A stretch of DNA of 64,000 nt from Hyphomicrobium sp. (GTDB taxonomy: Bacteria; Pseudomonadota; Alphaproteobacteria; Rhizobiales; Hyphomicrobiaceae), in contig PERI01000002.1 of the NCBI GenBank assembly GCA_002928515.1, positions 531,308-595,307 of the forward strand. Direction: 5' to 3'. Both the position numbers and the translations under genes were made by a program. The notes under the pieces are model-generated. The model was not told the DNA's origin, made no database searches, and saw only the letters and a list, made by a program, of their open reading frames with translations. This document shows, in pieces, positions 27,597 through 35,445 of the stretch (its first letter is position 1; every line of letters begins with the position of its first letter).

Positions 27597-29309
27597 CTAG
27601 GCTCCTGATCGACTCCGGCCCTCGGAAATGGCCCGATGCAGCCAAAGCACCGGGATCAAACCGATGAGCACGATGGTAATGGCGCCAAGGGATGCTTCTT
27701 CAAACTGTTCTGACGCGGTGAGCCCATAAACATACGTCGCGAGCGTATCAAAGTTGAAGGGGCGCAGCAGCAGCGTTGCCGGCAGTTCCTTCATCGCATC
27801 CACAAACACGAGTAAACCGGCGGCGCCTAAGGCGGGTGCTAATATCGGTAAGTGCACGCGCCACAGCGTCATGACTCCGCCAGAGCCGAGCGTGCGTGCG
27901 GCTGCATCGAGGTTGGTTGAGATGCGCTGCAAGCCAGCGTCGACCGAGCCGAGTGCGACGGCCAGGAACCGGATCACGAGGGCGAACGTCACGGCGAACA
28001 ACGACCCCGATAACATCAGGCCTGTCGATACGCCAATATTCGCACGCATCCACGCGTCGATGCCATTGTCAAAGCCCGCAAGCGGGCTGACGAGGCCGAT
28101 CGCCAGCACAGTGCCGGGTAGCGCATAGCCGAGCGATGCCACTTGGCTTGTTGTGTGCGTGATGCGCCCACGATAGAGACGCACAGCATAGGCGAAGATC
28201 AACGCAAACAAAATTGCGACAGCGCTCGCGAGTGCTGCGAGCACAATACTATTCGTGGCGGAGCGTGCGAATGCTGCAAGATCAGCGGTGCCCACATGCG
28301 CAATTGCTTGAGAAGCTAGGACCAAGAACGGAACGAAAAAGCCGAGCACGGTCGGTAGTAGCACCAGACTGAGTGCAAGCCATGCCCGCCAGCCATCCAG
28401 TGTTTCAAATGGAATGGCGCGATATCGCCCCGTTGTTGCTTGAAACCCACCGCCACCGCGAAGCGCGCGCTCGCTGACGAGCAATACGGCGATCAGCGAT
28501 AGCATCACCAACGATATTTGCGCGGCACCCGACAAGCTACCGCGTTGCATCCATGTGGCGTAAATGCTCGACGATAGTGTTTCGACGCCGAGATATTGTA
28601 CGGCGCCAAGGTCATTCAAACTTTCCATCAGAACGAGCAGTACGCCTGCTGCAAGTGCGGGTCGTGCGAGTGGAAGTGCTACGGAGTAAAAGGTCTGTCC
28701 GGCTGTGCGACCCAGCGTGCGCGCCACTTCCAATACGCAGACCGATTGCTGCTCGAAGCTCGCGCGCGCCGTCAGGTAAACATAGGGATAGAGAACCAGC
28801 GCAAAAATTGCGATGGCGCCACCGAGCGAGCGAATTTGAGGAAATGTATAATCCGCAGCGCTGGACACGCCGAGCGCATGCCGTAATGCGGATTGGATAG
28901 GACCGGCATAATCGAGCAGTTCTACGTAGGCGTAGGCGACAATATAAACCGGCATTGCGAGAGGCAGGACGAGCAATCGGTCGGCGAGCGTTCGACCGGG
29001 AAAGCGGTGCATTGTGATGAGCCATGCCGCGGCTGTGCCCATGATCAGAGTTGCCACTCCCGCACCGGCCATGAGCAAAATAGAATTCGAAAGTGCTGTT
29101 GGCAGAACCGTGGCGACGAGGTGAGACCAAGTGCCGTCGGATTTGGTCATGCCGATCCAGACCACGGAGATCAGCGGCACGGCCAATGCAAGGGCTGCCA
29201 CGACGGCAGCAACTGCCCACCACGTTTCTTGGGCAATTGCTAAGTGCCGGCTTCCAATCAATGGCCGAGACGGCGTGCGCGATACAGGCGCTGTCCGGTC
29301 AGCACTCAT
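27597..29309 (-). CDS. Iron(III) ABC transporter permease, two-domain type
   Basis: A 570-aa inner-membrane permease of the FbpB/AfuB class, two permease domains fused in one chain. Each half has an EAA-type coupling loop: EVARTLGRTAGQTFYSVALP and DAAARTLGSGGVMTLWRVHL. Around twelve hydrophobic helices are visible. It is the last gene of a leftward group with the binding protein (29977-31023) and an unknown gene between them. No ATP-binding subunit follows, so the ATPase must be encoded elsewhere. The ATG at 29309 is preferred over an in-frame start 34 codons earlier because that extension is polar. Confidence 0.88.
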   Translation of the reverse strand: MSADRTAPVSRTPSRPLIGSRHLAIAQETWWAVAAVVAALALAVPLISVVWIGMTKSDGTWSHLVATVLPTALSNSILLMAGAGVATLIMGTAAAWLITMHRFPGRTLADRLLVLPLAMPVYIVAYAYVELLDYAGPIQSALRHALGVSSAADYTFPQIRSLGGAIAIFALVLYPYVYLTARASFEQQSVCVLEVARTLGRTAGQTFYSVALPLARPALAAGVLLVLMESLNDLGAVQYLGVETLSSSIYATWMQRGSLSGAAQISLVMLSLIAVLLVSERALRGGGGFQATTGRYRAIPFETLDGWRAWLALSLVLLPTVLGFFVPFLVLASQAIAHVGTADLAAFARSATNSIVLAALASAVAILFALIFAYAVRLYRGRITHTTSQVASLGYALPGTVLAIGLVSPLAGFDNGIDAWMRANIGVSTGLMLSGSLFAVTFALVIRFLAVALGSVDAGLQRISTNLDAAARTLGSGGVMTLWRVHLPILAPALGAAGLLVFVDAMKELPATLLLRPFNFDTLATYVYGLTASEQFEEASLGAITIVLIGLIPVLWLHRAISEGRSRSGA

Positions 29310-29365
29310 GTTTGGCTGACGATCACAGTCGCTTTCACGTCCGTTCCTCTCGATTATGTTGCCGC

Positions 29366-29899
29366 TTAATGCGCGAGTTTTGGCCGCCGCTGAAGGGCGC
29401 GCAAGGCACACGTTGCAGGGCAGATTGAATCCGGGCTCAAGATTTGATTGGCCTGACGCAGACCATGCGCCAGCGTTTGTGCGCCATTTAGAGTGTCGCC
29501 GATATCGTTGGAACCGACGAGCGCTGCGGCGGAAGCTGTCAATGCTGGGCGCACGTCATGCTGACATGCTGCGATAATCGAAATGGCAAGACATTCATCC
29601 CGGCAAAAGCCGCGGCAGCCCGACTCTGAGACTTCAATTTCGCGCTGCGTCGTCGCTTTTACAGCGCGCACGAACTTGGAAAGATCGATCAACAGAGCCT
29701 TGGCGTGGTCGTGGCCGAGCGTACTGGAAAAAGTATTCCAAGCTTCTTCCCAGCAGCGAATGTCGCCGGTTGAAAGGCCGGATAGCCAGCACCGGAAACC
29801 GACACCGACGAGGCGCTCGGGTGCTCGGGCTGGAAGAGGGAGGATTTTTGCAGACGGCAGTCCGAGTTGAGGTGAGGGTTCAAATTGTGAGCCGGACAT
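29366..29899 (-). CDS. Cys-rich protein of unknown function in the iron operon
   Basis: A 177-aa protein I cannot assign to a family. It has no signal peptide or membrane helix, so it is probably cytoplasmic. Visible marks are seven Cys, including SGCRGFCRDECLAI (three Cys in ten residues), and GFRCWLSG and DIRCWEEAW, where Cys precedes Trp. The C-terminal third is helical and Ala-rich. It lies 77 bases after the binding protein and 56 bases before the permease, all leftward, so it is almost certainly co-transcribed with them. A role in iron handling or sensing is inferred from position and Cys content only. Confidence 0.65.
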   Translation of the reverse strand: MSGSQFEPSPQLGLPSAKILPLPARAPERLVGVGFRCWLSGLSTGDIRCWEEAWNTFSSTLGHDHAKALLIDLSKFVRAVKATTQREIEVSESGCRGFCRDECLAISIIAACQHDVRPALTASAAALVGSNDIGDTLNGAQTLAHGLRQANQILSPDSICPATCALRALQRRPKLAH

Positions 29900-29976
29900 A
29901 TTGGCTATCCTTACTTTTGAGGCGCATCTCCCGAGGTCTCATTTGAGACATCTCGGTGCTGCAGCCCGTTTGAACG

Positions 29977-31023
29977 TTATGAATTCGGTCCTTGGTCGAA
30001 GCGTACGCGGTCAACCATTTCGGATGCCTTTTTGCGCAGTTCAGAAATTTTCGACAAAGGCAAAGTGTCAGCCTTGAGCTCGCCCCAGGATTTGACTGTT
30101 GGAGATAGTTCGACGCCTGCAACGACGGGATATTCGCCATTGGCTTCGGCATAAAGTTGTTGCGCTTGATTGGAGGCCATGAACTCCATCAATGCGACGG
30201 CGTTGGCTTTGTTTGGGGCGTTGGCTGCCTGTGCGATGCCTGTGATGTTCACATGCGTGCCGCGATCATCGCTGTTGGGGAACAGAATCGTAACCGCGTC
30301 GGCCCACGCTTTTTGCTCCGGATTTTTTTGCATAGCCGCCATGTAATAGGTATTGCCGATAGCAAGATCGCATAGGCCAGCCTGCACGTCGCGGACCTGT
30401 TCGCGATCACCGCCAGCAGGTTTGCGCGCGAGATTGTCGCGCACGCCAGTCAACCAGGCTTCGGCTTTTTCTTCGCCGAGGTTGGCGATCATCGATGCAA
30501 CGAGCGCAACGTTATAGGTGTGCTGTCCTGAGCGAATGCAAATTTTGCCCTTCCACTTCGGGTCGGCCAATTCTTCGTATGAGATTTTGCTTTGTTTAAC
30601 GCGATCTTTGGACGCGTACACAATGCGTGCGCGACGCGTGAGACCATACCAGTGGCCGTTAGGGTCGCGGAATTCTGCTGGAATTGCTGATGATAGCGCA
30701 GAAGATTCAACCGGCGCTGTCACGCCTGCTGCAACGGCTTGTGTGAGCAAACCGGATTCATTTGTCAAAAGTACATCGGCGGGGCTGTTTTTGCCTTCCG
30801 CTGTTAAGCGCTCTACCAAACCACTGGGTGCAAACACGACGTTGGTCGCGATGCCAGTTTTCTCAGTGAATGCTTTGAGTAGCGGTTCAATGAGTTTGGG
30901 CTCGCGATAAGAATAGATGTTCACACTGCCATCGGCATGCGCGATGCCAGATGCTGCAGAAATCGAAACTGTCATGATGGTGGTGAAAAGCGCGCGGGCT
31001 GGCGCGCGAAACTTGGATCGCAT
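29977..31023 (-). CDS. Periplasmic iron(III)-binding protein of an ABC transporter
   Basis: A 348-aa exported protein (signal segment ARALFTTIMTVSISAASGIAHA) of the FbpA/FutA family. Features are NIYSYREPKLIEPLL at the mature start, PADVLLTNESG, and the adjacent tyrosines in GNTYYMAAM that bind Fe(III) in this family. It captures ferric iron in the periplasm for the permease downstream. The ATG at 31023 follows GGAG by 6 bases; a TTG four codons earlier is less likely. A short hairpin lies exactly 16 bases upstream of the start, see the separate entry. Confidence 0.92.
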   Translation of the reverse strand: MRSKFRAPARALFTTIMTVSISAASGIAHADGSVNIYSYREPKLIEPLLKAFTEKTGIATNVVFAPSGLVERLTAEGKNSPADVLLTNESGLLTQAVAAGVTAPVESSALSSAIPAEFRDPNGHWYGLTRRARIVYASKDRVKQSKISYEELADPKWKGKICIRSGQHTYNVALVASMIANLGEEKAEAWLTGVRDNLARKPAGGDREQVRDVQAGLCDLAIGNTYYMAAMQKNPEQKAWADAVTILFPNSDDRGTHVNITGIAQAANAPNKANAVALMEFMASNQAQQLYAEANGEYPVVAGVELSPTVKSWGELKADTLPLSKISELRKKASEMVDRVRFDQGPNS

Positions 31024-31039
31024 GCGATGCTCCAATAAG

Positions 31040-31056
31040 CGAGGTTCAAGGCCTCG
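31040..31056 (-). promoter_or_regulatory. Leader hairpin of the iron-binding protein gene, copy 1 of a shared element
   Basis: In the mRNA, CGAGG, loop CCUUGAA and CCUCG form a 5-bp hairpin whose base is 16 nt before the AUG at 31023. An element with the identical loop, one compensatory pair change and identical spacing stands before the TonB receptor (40450-40466). The ribosome site GGAG lies between hairpin and start. The shared design in two iron-uptake genes suggests post-transcriptional control; this is inference from two copies. Confidence 0.5.
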
Positions 31057-31082
31057 GTATCGGTGAGTGCCGTAGCAGGCAC

Positions 31083-31136
31083 AGCGTTTTGATTAAAACG
31101 CTACTTGCCTCGTAGCGCGGCTTTCGACCTTAGGTC
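31083..31136. promoter_or_regulatory. Two palindromes between the histidine kinase and the iron operon
   Basis: AGCGTTTT (31083-31090) and AAAACGCT (31095-31102) form a perfect 8-bp dyad with a 4-base centre. GACCTTAGGTC (31126-31136) is a second near-perfect palindrome. Neither has a T-run in the leftward direction. They could be operators for the iron operon or, for the first, part of the kinase gene's 3' end. Neither matches the usual Irr or RirA boxes by eye. Confidence 0.35.
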
Positions 31137-31185
31137 AATTGCTTCTTGAGATAGTCAGCAACCTTAGAATTTTTATAATTTTGAA

Positions 31186-32658
31186 CTAGTGTTTGGCATC
31201 GTTTGTCACAGACGCAGTGCGACCCATCGGCTGGTCGCGAAATCTTGGAAACGACACCAGTGCGACAGTGCCCTTTGCGGGCGCGCTATCGAATTCTATT
31301 ACTGCACCCATGTCTTGGATGAGGTAGCGAACGAGGGGCAAGCCAATGCCATATCCTCCGCCGCTGCGGGCTTTTTGCTGCTCTGGTTGATCAGAGAATG
31401 CGCGCGCTAGTGCGGTTTCCTCTATGCCATCACCTGTATCGCGAACCACCAGGAACACCGATCCGTTGGGAAGATATCCTGTAACGACACGCACGTCTCC
31501 GCCCGGTGGCGTAAACTTGAGTGCGTTGGTCAGAAGATTCAAAAGGATTTGACGAATGGATGTTGCACTGGCCGTGACAGTTGGGTGGGCATCTTCTGGT
31601 TCGAACAGAAGCGTCAGTCCGCGCTGTTCAGCGAGTGGCTGCAATGTCGAGACCGTGCGCGCTACTATGGCATTTAAGTCGAGAAGAGCGACGTGATCGC
31701 TCTCGTCGTCGCGTGTTTGGTTGCTGTTGAGCAGCTTTGCTATGACAGCGAGCGCATGTTGCGCACTGTCGTGGATATCGGCGGCATAATCGAGATAACG
31801 CGCGTTGCCCATCGCCCCTAGACGTTGATCGCGCATAATTTCAGCAGCGGCGGCAATGGCCGTCATCGGTGTTTTCAGTTCGTGCGCGAGACGGGCGAGG
31901 TCAGCGGCGGTCAGAGTGATGTCGCTTGTCTGTTTTGATTTCGACGGAATAGGTGCGGCAGGGGCAAGTGGAATTCCCGCAAACAGTGGGGCGTCGTTTG
32001 TCCAGTGATGAGAGGGGTCTGAGGCGAGGGTTTGTGAACGGGTGTCTTGTGGCGGCGGGCTCGATGCAAATAGCCCCTCGCGAATGCTGCGCGCTATGTC
32101 TTTGAGGGTCTCTGCATCGCTGTGATCGGCGGGCAATGCGTCAGGCTCGCGTTTTGCAGCCTCTAGCTGCACGTGTAGGGAGCGCGCAAATTCGGCGAAA
32201 GGATCGTGCGTGTCTGGCGGTGCTTCGGTCCAGGAGGCCACGTCATCCATTGGCGTGAAATCGGATTGCTCACTTTCTGGGCTATGCATCGTTGGCATAA
32301 GCCGAACGAGCATCATCTCTGGCGCGTTGTCATTGCCGAGCGGGCCAACGCGACAGGTGCGTGCGAAAATTTCGCGCTCTAGCCAAAAAATCAGAGTGTG
32401 CTCGCGCTCGTCTGGATCGCCAATCCGTGCGCGCAATTGCGCAATCGCTGGCATGGCGCTGTCGAGTGCTAAGGGGAATTGCTGGTCGGCGGGCAGGCTC
32501 AGTTGCGCGCGGGCGGGTCCTGATGCGCCGACAATTTCTGCTCTGAGGGCATCGACGGCAAAGACCGGGCTGTCATTGCGCGACAGATCCAGCAAAGTCC
32601 GCAAGCTAACCCTGGGTTGCTCGCGTGCGTCCTGTGATGTGAGATGCGCCGCCGTCAT
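31186..32658 (-). CDS. Sensor histidine kinase, no adjacent response regulator
   Basis: A 490-aa kinase. Residues 1-240 form a variable, Asp/Pro-rich N-terminal region without clear membrane helices, so the protein appears cytoplasmic. The kinase core follows: phospho-acceptor His259 in RLAHELKTPMTAI, N box NLLTNALKFT, G1 box VVRDTGDGIEE and G2 box GGGYGIGLPLVRYL. No response regulator gene lies beside it. It sits 162 bases upstream of the iron operon on the same strand. The ATG at 32658 was chosen over an earlier in-frame TTG. What it senses is unknown. Confidence 0.88.
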   Translation of the reverse strand: MTAAHLTSQDAREQPRVSLRTLLDLSRNDSPVFAVDALRAEIVGASGPARAQLSLPADQQFPLALDSAMPAIAQLRARIGDPDEREHTLIFWLEREIFARTCRVGPLGNDNAPEMMLVRLMPTMHSPESEQSDFTPMDDVASWTEAPPDTHDPFAEFARSLHVQLEAAKREPDALPADHSDAETLKDIARSIREGLFASSPPPQDTRSQTLASDPSHHWTNDAPLFAGIPLAPAAPIPSKSKQTSDITLTAADLARLAHELKTPMTAIAAAAEIMRDQRLGAMGNARYLDYAADIHDSAQHALAVIAKLLNSNQTRDDESDHVALLDLNAIVARTVSTLQPLAEQRGLTLLFEPEDAHPTVTASATSIRQILLNLLTNALKFTPPGGDVRVVTGYLPNGSVFLVVRDTGDGIEETALARAFSDQPEQQKARSGGGYGIGLPLVRYLIQDMGAVIEFDSAPAKGTVALVSFPRFRDQPMGRTASVTNDAKH

Positions 32659-32839
32659 GAAAAATGGCCTAATCTTCAAACGTATAGTCTTGGAATGTTC
32701 CAACTGGTCTAAGCGATTTGTCGGCGCGTCGCTGATCGAGCGGGAAATTATCCACCATCATCGCGTAGCCATATAGTGGTATCATTGGCTGCAGGCGTTG
32801 CGCGCGTCACCGGGTCCAGTTTTGGGGGCTGGTTTTTAC

Positions 32840-32868
32840 TTGACGGATGGGGTCGTCAGGGCCTTTTA
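32840..32868 (+). promoter_or_regulatory. Possible tRNA-His promoter
   Basis: TTGACG (32840-32845) is followed after 17 bases by CTTTTA (32863-32868). The -35 is good and the -10 is poor. Position, about 50 bases before the mature tRNA end, is right for a tRNA gene. Confidence 0.3.
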
Positions 32869-32918
32869 AGGGTTGTCCCGTCAGATTTGTGCTTTTCAAG
32901 TGGCTGACTGGGTTTTGT

Positions 32919-32995
32919 GCCGCCTTAGCTCAGCTGGTTAGAGCGCTGGTTTGTGGAACCAGAGGTCCCCCGTTCAATCCGGGGAGGCGGTACCA
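32919..32995 (+). tRNA. tRNA-His (anticodon GTG)
   Basis: A complete 77-base cloverleaf with encoded CCA. Acceptor arms are GCCGCCT and AGGCGGT, the anticodon stem CTGGT/ACCAG encloses loop TTGTGGA with anticodon GTG, and the T arm is CCCCG-TTCAATC-CGGGG. The discriminator base is A73 and there is no paired extra G-1: the base before G1 is T. This matches the known alphaproteobacterial tRNA-His type, which differs from the G-1/C73 form of other bacteria. It stands between the kinase gene and the TadG gene. Confidence 0.97.
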
Positions 32996-33038
32996 TTATT
33001 ATCGCACATGCAACTCATTTCCAAACGATCATGAGATT

Positions 33039-34688
33039 TTAGCCAGTCAGCACGCCTGACCCACAGCGTATGCCGTGGACACGCACGTCCGCTTCTCCGA
33101 CGTGCACGCCCAGTGTACTCAAGAGGTCATAGACGACAGCATCGAGTGGCTTGGCAATTGTTGCGAGCGTGTTCGCCACCAAAGACTTGATCGCTCCTGG
33201 CAAGCCAATGCCGATTCCCAATATTTGAACTTCCAAATCGAGCTCTGTGAGAAGCGAACTGACGACGGATTCAACAATGGTGCTGGTGTCGGTGCGTTTA
33301 ATCGTTCCTGCATCTACATCGGCCTGAGTGAATGTTAAATCAGTCTCTGAGGTATTGCCCGCCTCAACGTGCGCTTTGCCGCGCACTTTGATCAGCGGCA
33401 GATCGACGATGTTGGCTTTCGTGACGCTCGGTTTACTTGTGAAGTTTTTGAATTGATTGGCGTTGACTTCACCGATCCAGACGTCTGCTATTCCGGGACG
33501 CGCGGCTATCGTTGCTTCCTGTTTGTTGTCGCCTGAACACTTGATTTCATCCAGGCGACCTTCCGCATAGGCGAGATCGAGATAGATCGGCAGACGAATG
33601 CGTGCGGCGCTGAGAAGACCTGAGCCGCCAACTTCTGCTGTGAGTTTAAGTCGGGTTTGCGCCGTGCGGACGATAGAGCCGACTTCACCTGCGGCTGCCC
33701 AAGATGAATTTTGCGGGGGTTCGCCGATGGCGACATCTAATTTCAGGCTCAGTAATCCGGGAATGTTGGCACCGACATCCAGACTGACCTGATTTTCGCC
33801 GTTGGCGACTGTCGCGGCACTCGTAATGATGTCCAGGGCTTTGAATTTGGCATCAAGACCAGGTGCAGGATCACCGATGGCGACGTTTGCGAGCGGACCG
33901 AGGTCGAGCAAGGATGCCAGCGAGATATTTTTAGATGTTCCGGCTGATTTTCCGAGTAGTTTTGTTAGTGCGACTTGGGCTTGGCTATTGCCGCTTTGCT
34001 CCGACACTTTGGCGGTAGCCGCGATGACATCGCCGACAGTTGCAGAAGAATTCAGCACATCATCGTAGGTTCCGGCCGTGACGCTGAGTTCGCTCGCCAG
34101 GGCATCGAGGAAATCGGCAGCCGTGACGTCGAGATCAGCGAGCGCGTTATAATCCATGACGGTCAAGGCAACGTTGCTGCCTAGCAGACTGCCCAACAAA
34201 CTGTTGATGGCGCCATCGCGGACAGCGAGCAAGCGACTGCCGATCGAAAACGTGGCGAGCGCTGCGCTGGCCCCTGTCGCTGCGACCTCGATCTTGCAGC
34301 AGGTTTCCGCGAAGGCTTGTGCGAAGTACGTTCGCCCTGGCTTGGCAAAAGTCACGTGCGCCGCGTTGTACGGCATGACGCCGGGTTGAAAGCGGGAACT
34401 AGGTGCGCGCGTGATATCGGGCGTGTAGTTGCCTGGTACAACCAATAAAGACTGAGGATTGTCGATGCCGTTAGCGGTCAGCGTTGCGCGAGCCGCCGCC
34501 GTGGCGTTCTGCGGGTCGCTGGCTGCTGCAATCGCTGCAAGATCGGCCGCCCCTTGCGCATGGCGTTTGTCCAAATGCAGCATGCCAATATCGATCGCCA
34601 AAGCTGCAGCGCTAATCGACACCATTAAAAAAAATGCCGACATGATGGCAATGCTGCCGGAATTGTCGGATGCAATACTCTTCGACAT
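33039..34688 (-). CDS. TadG-like pilus-associated protein
   Basis: A 549-aa protein with the TadG N-terminal signature: polar start, SGSIAIMSAFFLMVSISAAALAIDIG as class-III-like export helix, then LDKRHAQGAADLAAIAAA. The rest is a long extracytoplasmic region, rich in Ala, Leu, Gly and Asp, with repeated LLGSLLGSN-like segments and no recognisable von Willebrand domain. TadG proteins assist Flp-type pilus or Tad secretion. It is followed leftward by nothing of the tad system; only TadE-like gene 34724-35152 lies upstream. Confidence 0.8.
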   Translation of the reverse strand: MSKSIASDNSGSIAIMSAFFLMVSISAAALAIDIGMLHLDKRHAQGAADLAAIAAASDPQNATAAARATLTANGIDNPQSLLVVPGNYTPDITRAPSSRFQPGVMPYNAAHVTFAKPGRTYFAQAFAETCCKIEVAATGASAALATFSIGSRLLAVRDGAINSLLGSLLGSNVALTVMDYNALADLDVTAADFLDALASELSVTAGTYDDVLNSSATVGDVIAATAKVSEQSGNSQAQVALTKLLGKSAGTSKNISLASLLDLGPLANVAIGDPAPGLDAKFKALDIITSAATVANGENQVSLDVGANIPGLLSLKLDVAIGEPPQNSSWAAAGEVGSIVRTAQTRLKLTAEVGGSGLLSAARIRLPIYLDLAYAEGRLDEIKCSGDNKQEATIAARPGIADVWIGEVNANQFKNFTSKPSVTKANIVDLPLIKVRGKAHVEAGNTSETDLTFTQADVDAGTIKRTDTSTIVESVVSSLLTELDLEVQILGIGIGLPGAIKSLVANTLATIAKPLDAVVYDLLSTLGVHVGEADVRVHGIRCGSGVLTG

Positions 34689-34723
34689 TATTCGCGCCCT
34701 TAAATATTGGCTCTAAATGCTTA

Positions 34724-35152
34724 TCAATATCCGCCGCGTTTGACGGTTGCAGTGCGCTCTATTGTTTTTGATGGCAATGGTAAGAAAGCTGCGAAATGCC
34801 AAATGGGCAATTGCGATGCATCATAACGCACGGCAACTCGGAATTCGTCAGGCTGCGCTGGCGCGGCAGCCGCTTCGACGATTATTTTGCTGGGGTCTAG
34901 GATTGGATAGCTTGCAGCGTGCGCTTTGATATAGGCTTCTGAAAGAGAGGTGCGCTCTGTGTTTGATAATCCTGCAACGGACGCGCGTGCTGATTCGGCG
35001 GCCAATTGTGCGGTGGCGTGTGTTGCACCGATATATATGCCGTAAGCCAGAATTCCCAATACGACGATCAGGAAAACGGGAAATACTAATGCGAATTCTA
35101 TAGCGGCTACGCCGCGTGAATCTTTGCTCAGTTTAATCGTGAGATTTTTCAT
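34724..35152 (-). CDS. TadE-like minor pilin
   Basis: A 142-aa protein with a prepilin-like N-terminus: basic start, then SRGVAAIEFALVFPVFLIVVLGILAYG, the TadE signature with the conserved Glu in the hydrophobic helix. The mature domain is short. TadE-like pseudopilins are processed by the TadV prepilin peptidase and work with Flp pili. It pairs with the TadG-like gene 35 bases downstream. The rest of the tad locus is not in the window. Confidence 0.85.
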   Translation of the reverse strand: MKNLTIKLSKDSRGVAAIEFALVFPVFLIVVLGILAYGIYIGATHATAQLAAESARASVAGLSNTERTSLSEAYIKAHAASYPILDPSKIIVEAAAAPAQPDEFRVAVRYDASQLPIWHFAAFLPLPSKTIERTATVKRGGY

Positions 35153-35445
35153 CTCGGATACCTGCGTGAATAAAATAATAATTAGGCGTTCAAATTGAAT
35201 CGATTATTTCTGTCTTATTAGATATCAGCATTTTTATTTCATTTTATATCATATCACGGCCTATCTCAGGTTGCACCCATTATAGTATGCAACCGATACC
35301 ATAAGTCTTTTTATGGTTTCGAATGTCTAAATGCTTGGATGACCATGAGATGCGACGCGCTGCGACGCGCTGCGATGCGCATCCATTCGCGATGCGCTTT
35401 GCGTATGACGTGTTGTTGCAAAAAATCAGCGAGTTGAACCAGGTT
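35153..35445 (+). other. AT-rich gap with three 10-bp tandem repeats before the photolyase
   Basis: The stretch 35153-35320 is AT-rich and should hold the promoters of the divergent TadE and photolyase genes. TGCGACGCGC, TGCGACGCGC and TGCGATGCGC stand in tandem at 35351-35380. They would be translated if the photolyase started at 35323, but that extension looks unlike the family. I see no other gene here. Confidence 0.4.

Noticed and set aside
35351..35380. Three 10-bp TGCGACGCGC-type repeats as an operator
   Set aside because: Too short and GC-simple, and located in a possible alternative N-terminus; likely replication slippage.
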